From Dendrocalamus latiflorus (lineage: Eukaryota > Streptophyta > Magnoliopsida > Poales > Poaceae), in the NCBI GenBank assembly GCA_017311315.1, contig CM029669.1, positions 20,967,683-21,031,682 of the forward strand: DNA of 64,000 nt. The letters run 5' to 3'. A program made the translations under genes and the position numbers. The stretch's first letter is position 1; each line of letters opens with the position of its first letter. Of the stretch, positions 1-11,913 are shown in pieces. Under the pieces are notes generated by a model. The model saw nothing but the letters and a program-made list of their open reading frames with translations. It did no database searches and was not told where the DNA came from.

Positions 1-1130
1 CTCCTTGCTCGCAAGGTGCAACACATACACAATTGAGAGAAGAACATCATACTAGCTCAAGAAAGTGAAATGGAGTGCCAAGGTCTTACCCCACTGGCCA
101 CAAGAGAGTATTTATACCCCACACCTTGAAACTGGCCATTGGGGACAGAAAATAGAATTTTTGGTAGTACCACGGGTAAAACTCTAGCACTACTGCTCCT
201 CTCAACAATGATAAAAAGCCAGTCGTTACTCAACAAATCTGGTAGTTCCGCCACACAAAGTCTGGTACTACCGCGCAGTGGTAGTACTGCTCCACACATA
301 CAGAACTACCGTTCTCACTGGAGAGAAGACTCCCACGAAGGTGTCTCTCTGGAAAAAATATATCGCCACACAAGCAAAAGTACCGCTCTTTGGTAGTACC
401 ACTCACATAGAACCGGTAGTACCGCAATTTGGTCGGACCACTCACACAGAGCTAGTACTATTGATCATCGACCACACTGGTCTTTGACCATGTTGTCTAG
501 TTCGACCACGTAGGTCTTCAACCATGCTGGTCTCTGACCAAGGTGGTTTTGACCACACAGGTCTCCGATCACCACGTCAATCTTTGACCATGTTGTTTTG
601 ATTTACGTCAGTTCGACCACGTTGGTTTTGACCATATAGGTCTTAACCATGTCGGTTTGATCACGTCAGTTCGACCATGCTAGTTTGACCATTTTGGTCT
701 TTGACCACGCTGGTCATCGATCACACAGGTTTTCGACCACATCGGTTCGACTACGCTGGTTGCCGACCACATTGGTTTGACCATATCAATCTTCGACCAC
801 ATAGGTCATCGACCACGTCAATCTTCGATCAAGTCGGTTCAACCACGTTGGTTCCCGACCACATTGATCTTCGACCAAACAGGTCTTCGACTATATTAGT
901 TCGATCACTTTGGTCTTTGACCACCTTGGTTCGATCACACTGGTCTTTGACCTTGTTGGTTCGACCACTCTAGTCTTTGACCACCATGGTTCGACAACAC
1001 TGGTCTCCAACCACGTTGGTTCAACCACTCTAGTCTTTCGACCACCAACGAACATGGTAGTACTATGATCACAATGCCAGTAGTTCCGTCTAGCGGTAGT
1101 ACCGCATGACACACTACGATATTTCTGATT
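1..1130 (-). mobile_element. LTR-retrotransposon-like sequence cut by window edge
   Basis: Read on the minus strand, positions 122-108 give a TATAAATACTC box followed by a short leader-like stretch that runs to the window start, the usual layout of a plant LTR promoter. Upstream of it, copies of the near-palindrome GGTAGTACC recur at about 160-450 and again at 1050-1100. Between them lies the minisatellite described separately. No coding sequence was recognised. The other end of the element lies outside the window or is too degraded to place, so family and boundaries are inferred only. Confidence 0.4.
465..1045. repeat. Minisatellite of TTCGACCAC / TTGGT units
   Basis: About 580 bp made of imperfect 12-15 bp units around TTCGACCACGTTGGT, with variants such as TTTGACCACGCTGGT and TTCGATCACATTGGT. 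Spacing is irregular, so the array looks old. The core TTCGACCAC is the reverse complement of GTGGTCGAA, which recurs inside the MULE at 21467-22027. Confidence 0.75.
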
Positions 1131-2936
1131 TTCTTGAGAAGTACATATACTTCAACAGATTTTATAAAACATATTCGTAAATTATAGTATCATACATACA
1201 AGGGTTAACCATGATTCCCAACAAATTGTAAAACACATTTACACACTTATGGAATCACGACACAAAATAGGAAATATATACTTCAAACACTTGCAAATAT
1301 ATTTGCAATGTCTAGTCATATGTTACAAGGATTCAACGTATGAGCCACAACTATTTGCAAAACACATTCGCAAATATAAGCATCATGCTACGGAGAGCTA
1401 GAGCAACTGAGGTTGAGGTATCAACACATGATGAGACTCAAGCTACTAGACATGACCCCTCTTAATAGTACGATAACCTATACTAGCAATCCGGTCTTCC
1501 AACCGACCATCAAGACCGATAAAAGACTAAAAATACATCCTTAGTTCTAGCTAGTCATCATTTGCCTTGAGTCACTGTCTTGATATGCATCAACCCATGA
1601 TGCATGCTTCACTTGAACTTCATCAACACAAGATGGGTCTTCACTTGACTTGATGATCAACTCATGATCATCTCCTCTTAAACACGCATCAACTCATAAA
1701 GTCATCTTCTATCCGGCATCTTGACTTGATGATCTTCAATGCATGAAGTCATTCCAAGTCAATCCCATTTATGGAACCTAACCTATTCATCTAAGTCATG
1801 GAAAATATTAGTTCACAAATCAATTGTCATTAATTACCAAACATCACCATTAACTCATAATTAAGGGATTAGATTACAATTTTTCTTTTTTGCTAATTCA
1901 TGACAATCTCAATAAATAATAAGATAGAAATTAATTTGCGAGTATACAACATGTACACAATAATTATATACTCTAGAATAAGCTTAACTTATTTGAATGT
2001 GAGTGTTTATCTTTGAGATTAATTGCTAGCAAAGCTTACATATCCAATTATTATTAATCATCCAACCATTAATACATAATAGAGAAACTAGATGACAACC
2101 TGATTATGTGGTTTATATATACTTAATGGACATGTTTCAAAGTAAAGATCCTTAATATGTGGAAGAAGGAAAATGGATCAATACTAATGGCATGACAAAA
2201 CATGGAGTGAACACCCTCTAAATGTGTGTATATAAGAATATATAATAAAGACGTATACATATATTCAAGTTTTACTATTTATTTAGTTCAATCTATATTT
2301 TGGATCCGAAGAATGCACTAAGTTGTAAGAATATAATGTTGAATACATACCTCTATGATTTTCACCTTTTCATTCAAATGAGACTAAATAATATCGTAAT
2401 CAATAAATACATTAGTCTTATAATTGCATTTGTCATTTATCATATCCAAATAAGATAGACAATATTATAGTTAATAAACAAATTAGTTTCATAATTGCAT
2501 TTGGTATTATCACTAAAACTAATTTAATGGAGTTTGAACTTATAAGAAGCAATGGGAGGAGTTCACCCGACTTGCAAGGGAGATGCTGCAGCCCAGGAGG
2601 AACAAGCGCAGCGTGCCAGGAGGCCACCTACTTGAAGCAAAGCCACTACCTCCAAGTCTCCAACCCCAACCCATACCTCAATGTTCCCACCAAGCATTCG
2701 TTGCAAGACCCGCTTGTGGGGGAGACGCCCCCCTCTGCTGGTTAGGGATGCATGCAAGTTTTTCAAGTCTAAGGAGCGGTTGAGTTTGGGCATGGTTACT
2801 GGGGTTGTAGTAACTACGCCTAGGACTATCTCGGTTGGCGTTGGGACACGGCTGCTACCGGCAATCGATAAGAACGTGTTATAATACATTTCCCTACAAG
2901 TTCTCTTTTATGGCACACACTAACAAGCTCTCCCCT
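1131..2936. other. AT-rich intergenic DNA with no supported gene
   Basis: Mostly AT-rich sequence without a convincing gene. A short stretch at about 2545-2720 reads like coding sequence if one frameshift is allowed (it can be read as QWEEFTRLAREM followed by QEEQAQRARRPP). It lies directly upstream of the solo LTR, so it may be a decayed exon of the same gene as 7605-7925. That link is speculative. Confidence 0.4.
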
Positions 2937-5900
2937 TGTAACATCCCCAAAATTTAAAATTCGAAAATTTGAATTTCTTGAATTATTTTTGCAATATATT
3001 CTGTTGGAATTTGGATTTTACGATGTTTTCCTGAATTTGGTTGAGATTCAAAAAATTGAAGAATTAATAAAAGAGAAAGACATGCATTAATAATGCCCTA
3101 AAAGGGAATATGCCAATAATAGAGAATTGAAAAATTAAAAGTCGAATCTGAAAAAATGATCCAGAAATGGAAGGAAGAAATTTGACTTAAAATATGAAAG
3201 CTCATCTTTGGAAAATAATGGCATGAATAGCAATAGTAGCAAGCAAGTGAAATACCAACATATATGGATATAAATATAAATATAAATATACTTACTAAAA
3301 ATTTTGCACCTACAAAATTAGTGACAGGAATATATACATGTAGAATTAGGAAGTAAGAGGGAAAATAAATAGAATATGAACACAAAAGACATAAACCAAA
3401 AAAAAGAAGAAGAAGAAATGCAGCCGGCCCAACCCCTCTCCCCACGTGGCTCAGCCCGCTCCCCGCGCCATCTCCCCGCTGACACCGGGCCCCCCGCGCC
3501 AGCTCCTCTCTCTCCCTCTGGTCGCGCGGGACCGCCCCTCCCTCTCTCCTTTTCCCTTCCTTCCCCGAGCGCCCGCGCCACCTCTCTCTTTTCTTTGCGT
3601 CGCGCAGCCTCTCTCCGCCCCGTGGCCTCCATGCAACCGCGTCGCCCACGGTTTGTCCCCCCCGTCGCCCACGGTTTCTCCGCAATACCCCGTGACTATA
3701 AGAAGCTCCTCCGCGCCCTTCTCCCTCCTTCCCTCCTCCATTCCCCTTCCGCCCGTGCGCAAGCCGTCGCCGCCGATTGAGAGCCCGCCGGGTCGATTCC
3801 TTCACCCCCGAGCACCCTAGGAGCACGGCGGAGCTGTTCCTGCCCTCGGCCGAGCTCCACATCGACCCGCCGGCGCCGAGGCTCTTTCCCACGCCGCCGC
3901 TGGTCCGCGCTGCCAGCCCACCGTGGACCCTCCCCGGCCAAGCCACCTCCGTGGGTGAGTTCCTCCCAACGCCCTACTGCTCATAAGCCGGCCAATGTTG
4001 CCCTTCCTCCACGCCGGTGCCGCCGCCCTTTGCACCCCGCCGCCGGCCGTTCCTCACCGCCGCCCGGCCGCCTCGCCGCCGCTTCGGTTAAAGCGCTGCT
4101 CCCCTTTTCTTCCCTAACCGCCCTGGAGCCCATTTCACGGGTCGCCGTCACCCCCAGCCATTCCCTCGCCGGCGACATCTCCTTTTCCCCTGCGCTGCCG
4201 TCTGCTCTGTTCGGCCGGTGGCTCTGCGTCAAGTTCCTAGCCTAAGCCCGCTTTACCAATATCGAATCCTCACTTTTAGTCGTAAAACACCAATGGCCAT
4301 TTGGCTACCCGAGCGCTCTTGAGTATTAGCATTCGCTGATGTCCCGAGTTCGAGTGAAGCTTCGGCCCTGTTAGGCCATCTTTTGTTTGTTTTGCTTCCT
4401 TAGCCATTTTAAATAGGAACCAATTAAGAAATGGTCCTAAGAAGCTGAGATAATTAAGTCAAGATCAAATAAAGTTTACATGTACCTTAGAATATAAAAT
4501 AAGGTTAATTAGGACTTAATGCTTGATTAATTGCTACATAAGTAGTTAATATGGTTTAAATATTTACTTGAGGGCTAATTAGCAATTAAAGGCATTAATA
4601 AAATGTGATTTAGTGCATAGTCCAAAGTTAATAAAAATTCTAATTAAAAGTACATCCATCGAAGGTACAAAATTTATTAAGATATACATGAGCTTAATAC
4701 ATGTCTAATCATGGATTAGTTATTATCATGTATGTATGATTAGTACGCTTTTAGCATTTATTTTTAAATCTAATCCTAAATTAAAGGAAAGACTTAGGAA
4801 AAATTAGAGAATAACTCAGAGAATCTAACAAAAAGTAATTAGGTGTGAATGAGATTATTTAATATTTAAATATGGGTTAGTTCATATATGATTAATTAAT
4901 ATGGTTTGAGCAATAATCTAAAAGACTAAATATTAGTTAAGGGCATGGATAAAGAAAAACACTTTGGTTAAATGTTCAAATTATAATTAGCATATATGCC
5001 CTAGCATGTCATCATTAAAACAAATTCCCTTAATAGATTTAATTAAGTAGCTATATTAATATATAACCCCGTATGGCAAGTTTTGTTAGGTAAATAAATT
5101 TTAATTAGAGCCAAGCCAAATGACAACTAAAATGTATGTATATATATATACATCTATAAATGCACAAATGAGCAAAGAGATACGGATGGCATGTGTGCAA
5201 TTCACTAGTAAAAATAACCAAACAACTTTGCGGTCACCGTAGAGCCTACTAACATGTATATGTATATATGTTATCGTTAATATACCGCTAGTCATGAAAT
5301 CTTAAATAGTAACATTAGTTAATAATGATAATAAGATGAACTCCTGTATAGCAGGCTCAACTTGTAAAAGGATAAAATATCGAGTATCAGTAGTTTTTAG
5401 AGAGCACTTAAATTAAAAGGTCAAAACGATATCCAAATGTTATAATACCTTTGACTAAAAGATTTATAGAATAAGTACAGATCTCATCCATCAGTCCAGT
5501 TTGCCTTTACCATAACCTGAGTTGCAAGGAATGCATACCCAAGAGATAAAATTTGGACACTAAACTCCTGCACCAGTCTATAGGTCTAACCTAACTCATG
5601 GAACTTCCTTGATAAATACAAAAATAATAAAAGAGGTGATCAATAGAAAGATCGAACCATTATATCCCTCCACCGACCCTGTCTCAAATCACCCGAATCA
5701 CCCATTAGCTCATAATGAAACTAAATTGAGTTTACTTGGATTTATTTGGATCTTTTGAGTTATTTGCCTTTGTTTGTATTCTGTCATTTAGCACGTAATT
5801 AGATATGGGAATCTTGAAGAATCAAAGGATCAGGCGTGATCAAGAGCGAATCGAAGATAAAGACCAGAAGCCCAAGAGAAAGCATTGAGTGAACTCAAGA

Positions 5901-7594
5901 TCGCGGTAAACCGCGCCAGGCGAGTTAACACCTTGATCATTCTGAACCTATGATTTTGCAAAGTAATTTCTTTTAAATATCAACATGCATGCTGTTATTT
6001 CATGTGGTAAAATATGTTCATTTCCTGAAATGATAGCTATACACCTACTACAATGCTTGCTTATAATGATCCGTTGAAATGCTTGGACATGTGAACCTTG
6101 TCGCCTTAGCAAAACTTATACTATCATAGCTTTTTATCAGTAAGTCCAAATATATATTGCGTTGCTTAGTAATGCTAGGTAATACGGGGGTACCTTGCTG
6201 CCCCAAAAACAACACTTGCCAAATATGATATGCTTTTGGACAGTCATGGATGGAATGACTGTAGTAAGTGGGTACAATATTTTCTATATCTCCGAAAAGT
6301 CCCACAAAGTGCTTAAATACCTGGATGGATGGTTTGAGGGCTCGTATGTGGTGCAGTGGATGCACGAAATGTGAAATGTGGTAGAACCATCCAGGTAGCC
6401 CTAAGGCCCGAATCTTGTCATGTCAACCCATGTAAAAACAGTGCAACCACAAGTCTGTAAAGTATAACTTGGCCCAGTAGACTTATCGAAATCCCGGACT
6501 CATCTCACTGGTAGTGGATTGATGGGGTTATGCTATGGCAAGGGGGCCTGAAGGGACACCAGTGGTGGGTGAAGTTTCTCAGTCGTGCTAGCGCAGAGGG
6601 GAGGGAAGCCCGTACGCTAGTAGTAGTGAGAAACATCCCGTGCAAACAGATGGGGCCCATCGCAAATGGGAGGTTACCCATAATGTGAGATGGGAGAAAG
6701 GACTAGATATTTTGAAAAGTCACTGTGATTGTCTGCTCAACCACACTTCTAAGGAATCGTGTGGGGTTATGAGTCGACTGTCTCTTGTGGTGAAAGTGTA
6801 CAAACTCTGCAGAGTCAAAACTATTCGAATAGCCGTGCCCACGGTCAAGGGCGGACATGGGAACGTAACTAGATATAGTTCTGTTTACAAAATAATTGGA
6901 ACTTGGGAGAAGGGAAACTTGAAGGGCGAAGGACTGCCCTGGTTTGGAATTGTCCTGGGTGTTGTCCCAGTGGTACGTTAAGCGGCTATAACGCTAAAAG
7001 ATACTATATGACGCAGATGCCATGTAATGGTGGATGGAATCTGTATCAATTATAAGATCAACTTACTTTATAAACAAAAGTTTTGAGTTTAAAATTGCTA
7101 GGTCTCAGGGATTTTTCTATAATTGTATTCAAAAGCACTCTTTGGCAAATAAAATAGCCCTATGCCTATCCATTGACAAGCCATGCATGTTATATATTTG
7201 CATTCTGTGTGTTGGCTTGCGGAGCACGGGGTTGGAGTGCTCACACTCGCTTTTGCGACAGAATTCAGAATCAGGAATCAAATCACCTCGCCTCAGCAAC
7301 AAGATTGGACAAGCTGGCCGAGAAGATGAAGATGTCAAGAACTAGGTCGCGCACCTCCAGTTGGCTGCCCGTGGGCATGTCCTGAAGGTCCCACCTGTGT
7401 ACTTCGTTCCGCTGCTGCAATTTAATGATTTCGGCCTAATCGGCCCATGAGTAAGTCTAATATTATATTTATGCTTCCGCATGATATTTACTTTGATATT
7501 CAGAACTGTAACTGTGTGCACTATCTACTGATCCAGGGAATAGTGCAGCTAAACACAGTGGATTTGGATTGAAAAATCCGGGTCTGACACCCCT
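2932..7594 (+). mobile_element. Large solo LTR (4.65 kb) with 5-bp target duplication CCCCT
   Basis: The element runs from 2937 (TGTAACATCCCC) to 7589 (GGTCTGACA), the TG...CA ends typical of plant Gypsy LTRs. It is flanked by CCCCT at 2932-2936 and at 7590-7594. No second copy of either terminus, no primer-binding site and no gag or pol is present between the ends, so this fits a solo LTR left by LTR-LTR recombination. A GC-rich, pyrimidine-rich promoter/leader-like zone with a CTATAAGAAG box lies at about 3420-3980, an AT-rich segment at 4400-5900, and a conserved grass-LTR-like segment at 6370-6970. At 4653 bp it is very long for an LTR, comparable to LARD-type LTRs. Confidence 0.75.
3690..3710 (+). 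promoter_or_regulatory. Putative LTR TATA box
   Basis: CTATAAGAAG lies at the edge of a 500-bp GC-rich, C/T-rich segment and is followed by a pyrimidine-rich leader. This resembles the promoter of a plant LTR. Assignment rests on position and composition only. Confidence 0.35.
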
Positions 7595-7604
7595 CTTCCT
7601 GCAG

Positions 7605-7925
7605 TCTCCGAATATGCTATGCGCATACCACAAATGGATTGACTGGGAGATACACCCACAGGACCAGTGGACTGTAGATTGCGAGGAGTGGGACGTCCAG
7701 ATGACACACGAAAGGATGGAGGAGCGGTGGCATAGTGAAGATAGAAGCAAGCGTATCCAGAGGAAGATGCAAGCTCACCTGGAGACGTGCAGGGGCAGGG
7801 AATGTGAGGCTCGTGAGGATGAACGTGGGAGAAAGCGCGAACTAGCAACGAAGGCAAGGGCCGCCGATGAGGACTATGTCGCGGACCTCACAAGGAAGGG
7901 CAAATGGCTGCAGTCAATGCAGTAG
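7605..7925 (+). pseudogene. C-terminal exon of a GRF-zinc-finger-like protein, separated from its 5' part by an LTR
   Basis: A good acceptor (CTTCCTGCAG) precedes 7605, and a 106-codon reading frame runs to TAG at 7923-7925. The frame begins SPNMLCAYHKWIDWEIHP, a pattern reminiscent of the CxFxxWID end of plant GRF-type zinc fingers. A highly charged Lys/Arg/Glu-rich tail follows (about residues 40-100). The acceptor's polypyrimidine tract overlaps the right-hand target duplication of the 4.65-kb LTR, so the LTR landed in or beside the intron just upstream. No intact upstream exon was found to the left of the LTR. Such genes are often transposon-associated in grasses. Family assignment is tentative. 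Confidence 0.35.
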
Positions 7926-9090
7926 ACCGCATCATTCCGTAGTATCACGCCATGCACTAAAATACTAAATGTATCTTTTAGTTTATTGAATTAATTCATA
8001 TTTCTAGCAATTTGAGATGTAGTATTATATGTGGTTGTAATTACCAATTAATCAATTGATTACTTAAATGATTAACTTTGTAATCTAGTAAATTTTAGCT
8101 ATATTATGTTTAATTACCAATGACCCAGGGATTTTTTTTGTTTATTACGGTTCCTCTCTTCATTACAGGCCGCTTGTTATTTTATATACATATAAAATAC
8201 TACCAAAAAATACTACAAAATTAAACAATCAAGTGCACTATATACGGAGCCTTTAGAAAAAAATTGTAATGTTTGCACCTTATTTTTCAACACTAAAAAA
8301 ATGTACGAGTAGTTCATTTGTATAAATTTTTGAACAAAATTCATAAGGGATAAATTCCTGAAAAATTATACAATTAGGTTAACTGTGTCGGAAGGCTGCA
8401 CGTAAAATTTCATAATTTTTAGAGCTCGTTTGCAACATATAACAACTCATACAAATAAGATAATCATATGAATTTTTTTAGCAATATTCAAAGTGGATAA
8501 AACTATGAAAAAACTACACAATCAAGTACGTTGTGTCGGGAGGTTGCACGTAAAATTTTGTAATTTTTATGCTCATTTTCTATATTTAAAAAAAATTGAA
8601 CAAATGATACGTGTAAATCATAATTAAGGTAGCTAATTTAGTCGGTATAATTAGTTGTCGTCTAGTGCTGGCCGACATAGGGGAGGGTTGTATAGTGGAC
8701 GTGCAATCTTCACACATCACACGGTGGTTATGCGGCATCACCATGTGTCACCTCTCCACGGCTCCGATGATCATACGGTAAAATTGATATTTTTATAAAT
8801 ATTGTATTACTGTTGTTATTTTTTAAATACTGAGTCTAAAAAAATAAAAGTGCCAAAAACTTCATAGAGATGGTATGTGTATGTCTTTGTGTATTTGTCT
8901 GGTTGTGCATTTATTTTGGACTACCAGAAGAAGTTTGCAGGGCCTGCATGCATCGGGGTTTGGGAGGACGATGGAATGGAGCTTGCACGAGCAGGGTAGT
9001 AAATTTCCCCCATTGCCGTACACCAACTCCTGAACCCCGGTACTTCTTTTAACACTTCCATCAGCTACCTTAATTTACCATTACGACTTA
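7926..9090. other. AT-rich intergenic DNA, no gene seen
   Basis: Low-GC sequence with repeated short phrases: ACGTAAAATTT and the surrounding text occur at about 8400 and 8550, an imperfect 150-bp duplication. No coding frame or RNA gene was recognised. Confidence 0.5.
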
Positions 9091-9099
9091 GGCCCATTC

Positions 9100-9355
9100 C
9101 AAGTGTCTTCGACTTCTAATTTTTTTCTTGCTTTCAGTTTAATATATCAGTTTCTAATTATGTTTTTGTTTTTGTTTTTTTCTCACTTTTCTTTATATTA
9201 TCTATAGAGATGTAATGATATTTTTAATTTTTCTTTATTTTTCTTTAATTGAATGACTTATGAAACAGTTAACAGCCGCTACATTCAATTTTAGCTAAAA
9301 GCTAGCAACCACAATCGAAATCATAAGTTTAAGTTCTTTGAAGCGGCCTCTTTTT
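9100..9355. mobile_element. MITE-like AT-rich element, copy 1
   Basis: About 250 bp whose text (TTTTTCTTTGTATTATCT-like centre, a Tyr/Asn-poor AT-rich body, an end near AGCTAGAAGCC and GCGGCCTC) is repeated with divergence at 9895-10150. Low-quality terminal repeats are present. The superfamily is not determined. Confidence 0.4.
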
Positions 9356-9620
9356 TTTTTTAAGAAATTGCCCTCACAGCTCGGTAGCTCGATAGATCAA
9401 TCATTATATGGCTTAATTCGATTTTGATCTAATTTACGTGGATCTTATTTCCCTTCTGCCTGAGCTGAGCACCAGTTTGAAATGCGTCCAAATGACACCT
9501 TACAGGGGTAATCTTACACGGATCATTTCCTCCCATCTCTACCGTGTGGATTTCTCGCAATCTCAACCCTATGTGAATCTCGATTTGATGTTTACTAATC
9601 TAGTTCCATGCACCAACTGA

Positions 9621-9677
9621 GCTACTTTGTTTAGGATTATTTAACACGGGCTACTTTGTTTAGGATTATTTAACACG
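9621..9677. repeat. 29-bp direct tandem duplication
   Basis: The 28-bp text starting GCTACTTTGTTTAGG occurs at 9621-9648 and again, unchanged, at 9650-9677, a period of 29 bp. It is a local duplication with no coding context. Confidence 0.9.
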
Positions 9678-9894
9678 TCAATCTGATGTCCAAGTTGGCA
9701 TGGTTTACATCATGCTTAATTACATCGATCGAGTTTTATACCATGCTTCAATTGGATTAAAATTTAGATGCCCAGTTTTGAGAGAGAGAGAATTGCACTC
9801 TTACACAACGGTAAGTAGGAGCCACAGCTGCTAGCGTTACGTTAAAAGTTTGGCATCCCCGAGGAGGAAGAAGTGAGCTACAGCCCTGCTCCAA

Positions 9895-10150
9895 GCAGTT
9901 TCAGACTTAAATTTTGACTTCTGATTTTTTTTAAATTAAAAGCTACTTAAAACTCGTCAGTTTTTAATAGAGATTTTTTTTTGGCTTTTTGGCTTTTGTC
10001 TTTCTCTTTTTTCTTTGTATTATCTGTGAAGATATAACAATGTTTCAATTTTTTTCTTATTTTTCTTCAATTGAATGATTCAAAAAAGACTAACAGCCAC
10101 TATAGTATAATTTTAGTTAATAGCTAGAAGCCAGTTGGAGCAGCCTCATA
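9895..10150. mobile_element. MITE-like AT-rich element, copy 2
   Basis: Diverged second copy of the 9100-9355 repeat in the same orientation, sharing the ATTATCT(A/G)(T/G)(A/G)GAGAT(A/G)TAA centre and the AACAGCC(A/G)CTA segment. It supports a small dispersed family rather than chance AT-rich DNA. Confidence 0.4.
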
Positions 10151-10592
10151 GATAGCACTAGCAGCTAGTTGGGAGGTAAAGGTTGAATGAAACAGCGGGG
10201 AAAGGTGAGCAGCAGAATCCGATGTTATTATTTTGCATTGTAATTGCTATTGACTTATTCTACATAATTAAAAATAAGAAATTATAATACAAAAAATAAG
10301 AGTAAAAATCACAAAAAGCCAAAAAAAAAAAATAAAAAGTTATAAGCTAGAAGTAAAAACCTTTGGAACGGGACCAATTCCTTGGCCCCATAGGGGCTAG
10401 CGATTGATCGAGCACTAATTCCGATAAGGTAACAAAGGGCATGCATGCACGTAGATTAAGGGCTAGGGCTAGGTGAAAAAACAATTGAGATACTGCTCCT
10501 AGGAGTAATAATTTGATTAGAGTGCCCCAATCATTGCCATATATGATCACAATTTCATGAGCTAAGCTATAGCTAGCTAGCTGGAGTAAATT

Positions 10593-10854
10593 TAAGGGCC
10601 TGTTTGGTTGGGAGCCTCACTTTGCCCAACTTTTTGTGGCATAGTGTGGCATGCCAAACTTTTTGTGGCTAACAATTTATTCGCCACAACTGTGGCAAGT
10701 TTTGGCACAAAAATGAGTCTATGACAAGTGGTCCGGTGACTAAGAAAGTATGGCACGCCATGATTTTGGCTACGAACCAAACACTAGCTTCATTTGGTCA
10801 AACTTGCCTAAGGTAAGTGTGGCATCCTTAGGCTTCAAACCAAACAGGCCCTAA
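10593..10854. mobile_element. Tourist-like MITE with TAA target duplication
   Basis: The element spans 10596-10851 and has inverted termini GGGCCTGTTTGGTT and AACCAAACAGGCCC. TAA flanks it at 10593-10595 and 10852-10854. The 3-bp TWA target and GGCCTGTTTGG ends are diagnostic of PIF/Harbinger-type Tourist MITEs of grasses. It is non-coding. Confidence 0.85.
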
Positions 10855-10959
10855 GATGCATCATGCAAGCTAGTAGAATCTGTGCCGTTGTTAATTTGCC
10901 AAAAGGCAAGGGGAGTTGTGACTCAGTTGCTATCTAATGCACAATGATACTAATAAGTA

Positions 10960-11253
10960 GGCCTCGTTTGGTTGGGTTGAAAAATAGTGATTTATGGTTA
11001 AAATTGTGTTGTAGCTAGCTGAAATTACACTATAGCTCAAGGTGGTTTATTTGGCGTAATTAAATTTAAAAAATTTAAAAATAGAAAAAATATATTAGCT
11101 TATCATGGACAACATAAACGATTACGGGAAAAAGAATCGGCAAAAAATTCAAAAAAGCTAAAAGTTCAGAAAAGACGAAATTTATGAATAGTGAAAAATA
11201 AGCTAGAAATCAGAAGTTCAAATCGAAATAAGCGAGGCGTAACTCGACCCTTA
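10960..11253 (+). mobile_element. MITE family M1, copy a
   Basis: About 290 bp beginning AGGCCTCGTTTGGTTGGGTT, with ends TTGGTTGGG.TGAAAAATAG and the internal segment GGTTTATTTGGCGTAATTA. Related copies occur at 18605, 32218, 58138, 60604 and 61035. The right end is degraded (CTCGACCC then TTA). Confidence 0.7.
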
Positions 11254-11631
11254 AAGATAATCTAAAGATAATCCAGGATTAGTTCACTGTACATGTAATT
11301 AATGGAAAATATATCATGATGTGAAGATGGACACGGTAGACAGTAGTACCTGAAGAAACCCATGGGACAGATGGATGAGCAAGGGGAGCAGTAGGAGGAG
11401 GAGACAGAGCGTGCAGTAAAAATCTGGCGCGCACTGTTGCTGTTGGACCCTACCCTGGCCGGGATGGAGAAGGAGAGCCGCGCGCGCGAGGGGAGACATG
11501 TGAGCGGGTGAGCTGATCGAGCCTGAGCCTGAGCGAGAGCGAGTTTGGTGGGTGCAGCCTTAATTATTGTACCGCGGCACCGCAGGAGCCAAACTGCCAA
11601 GCCCAAAGCCTGCCATGCCAGCCGGCCTCTA

Positions 11632-11682
11632 GAGAGAGAGAGAGAGAGAGAGAGATTGCAGTTGCAGTTGCAGTTGCAGTGC
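11632..11682. repeat. (AG)n microsatellite followed by a TTGCAG hexamer repeat
   Basis: An AG dinucleotide run of about 24 bp is followed at once by four copies of TTGCAG, a compound microsatellite. Confidence 0.9.
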
Positions 11683-11875
11683 TGGGGCACGGGCACGTGC
11701 GAGAGCGGCGGACGGAGGTGACGACTCGGGCCGGACCGCTCGTGCACACGCGATCGTCCAATCTACTCTACTGGAGTAACTAGCTGCTTTCTTCTCACTG
11801 CCCATGCTGCCTTGCATGCATACTTGTGTTTGTGCATCCACACTCTTCCCTGCAAGTACGCTCCAGCTGCAACAA

Positions 11876-11878
<3 letters not shown>

Positions 11879-11911
<33 letters not shown>
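11879..11911. repeat. (CT)n microsatellite
   Basis: Uninterrupted CT dinucleotides for about 30 bp. All open frames across it encode Ser-Leu runs and are artefacts. Confidence 0.9.

Positions 11912-11913
<2 letters not shown>

Noticed and set aside
3098..3946. 282-codon minus-strand frame and several plus-strand Pro/Arg-rich frames
   Set aside because: They lie in the GC-skewed promoter/leader zone of the solo LTR. Composition explains them, and no domain is visible.
11657..11700. CACGTG-containing segment resembling part of a miR164-like precursor
   Set aside because: The match to the remembered microRNA is only partial and no convincing fold-back partner was found nearby.
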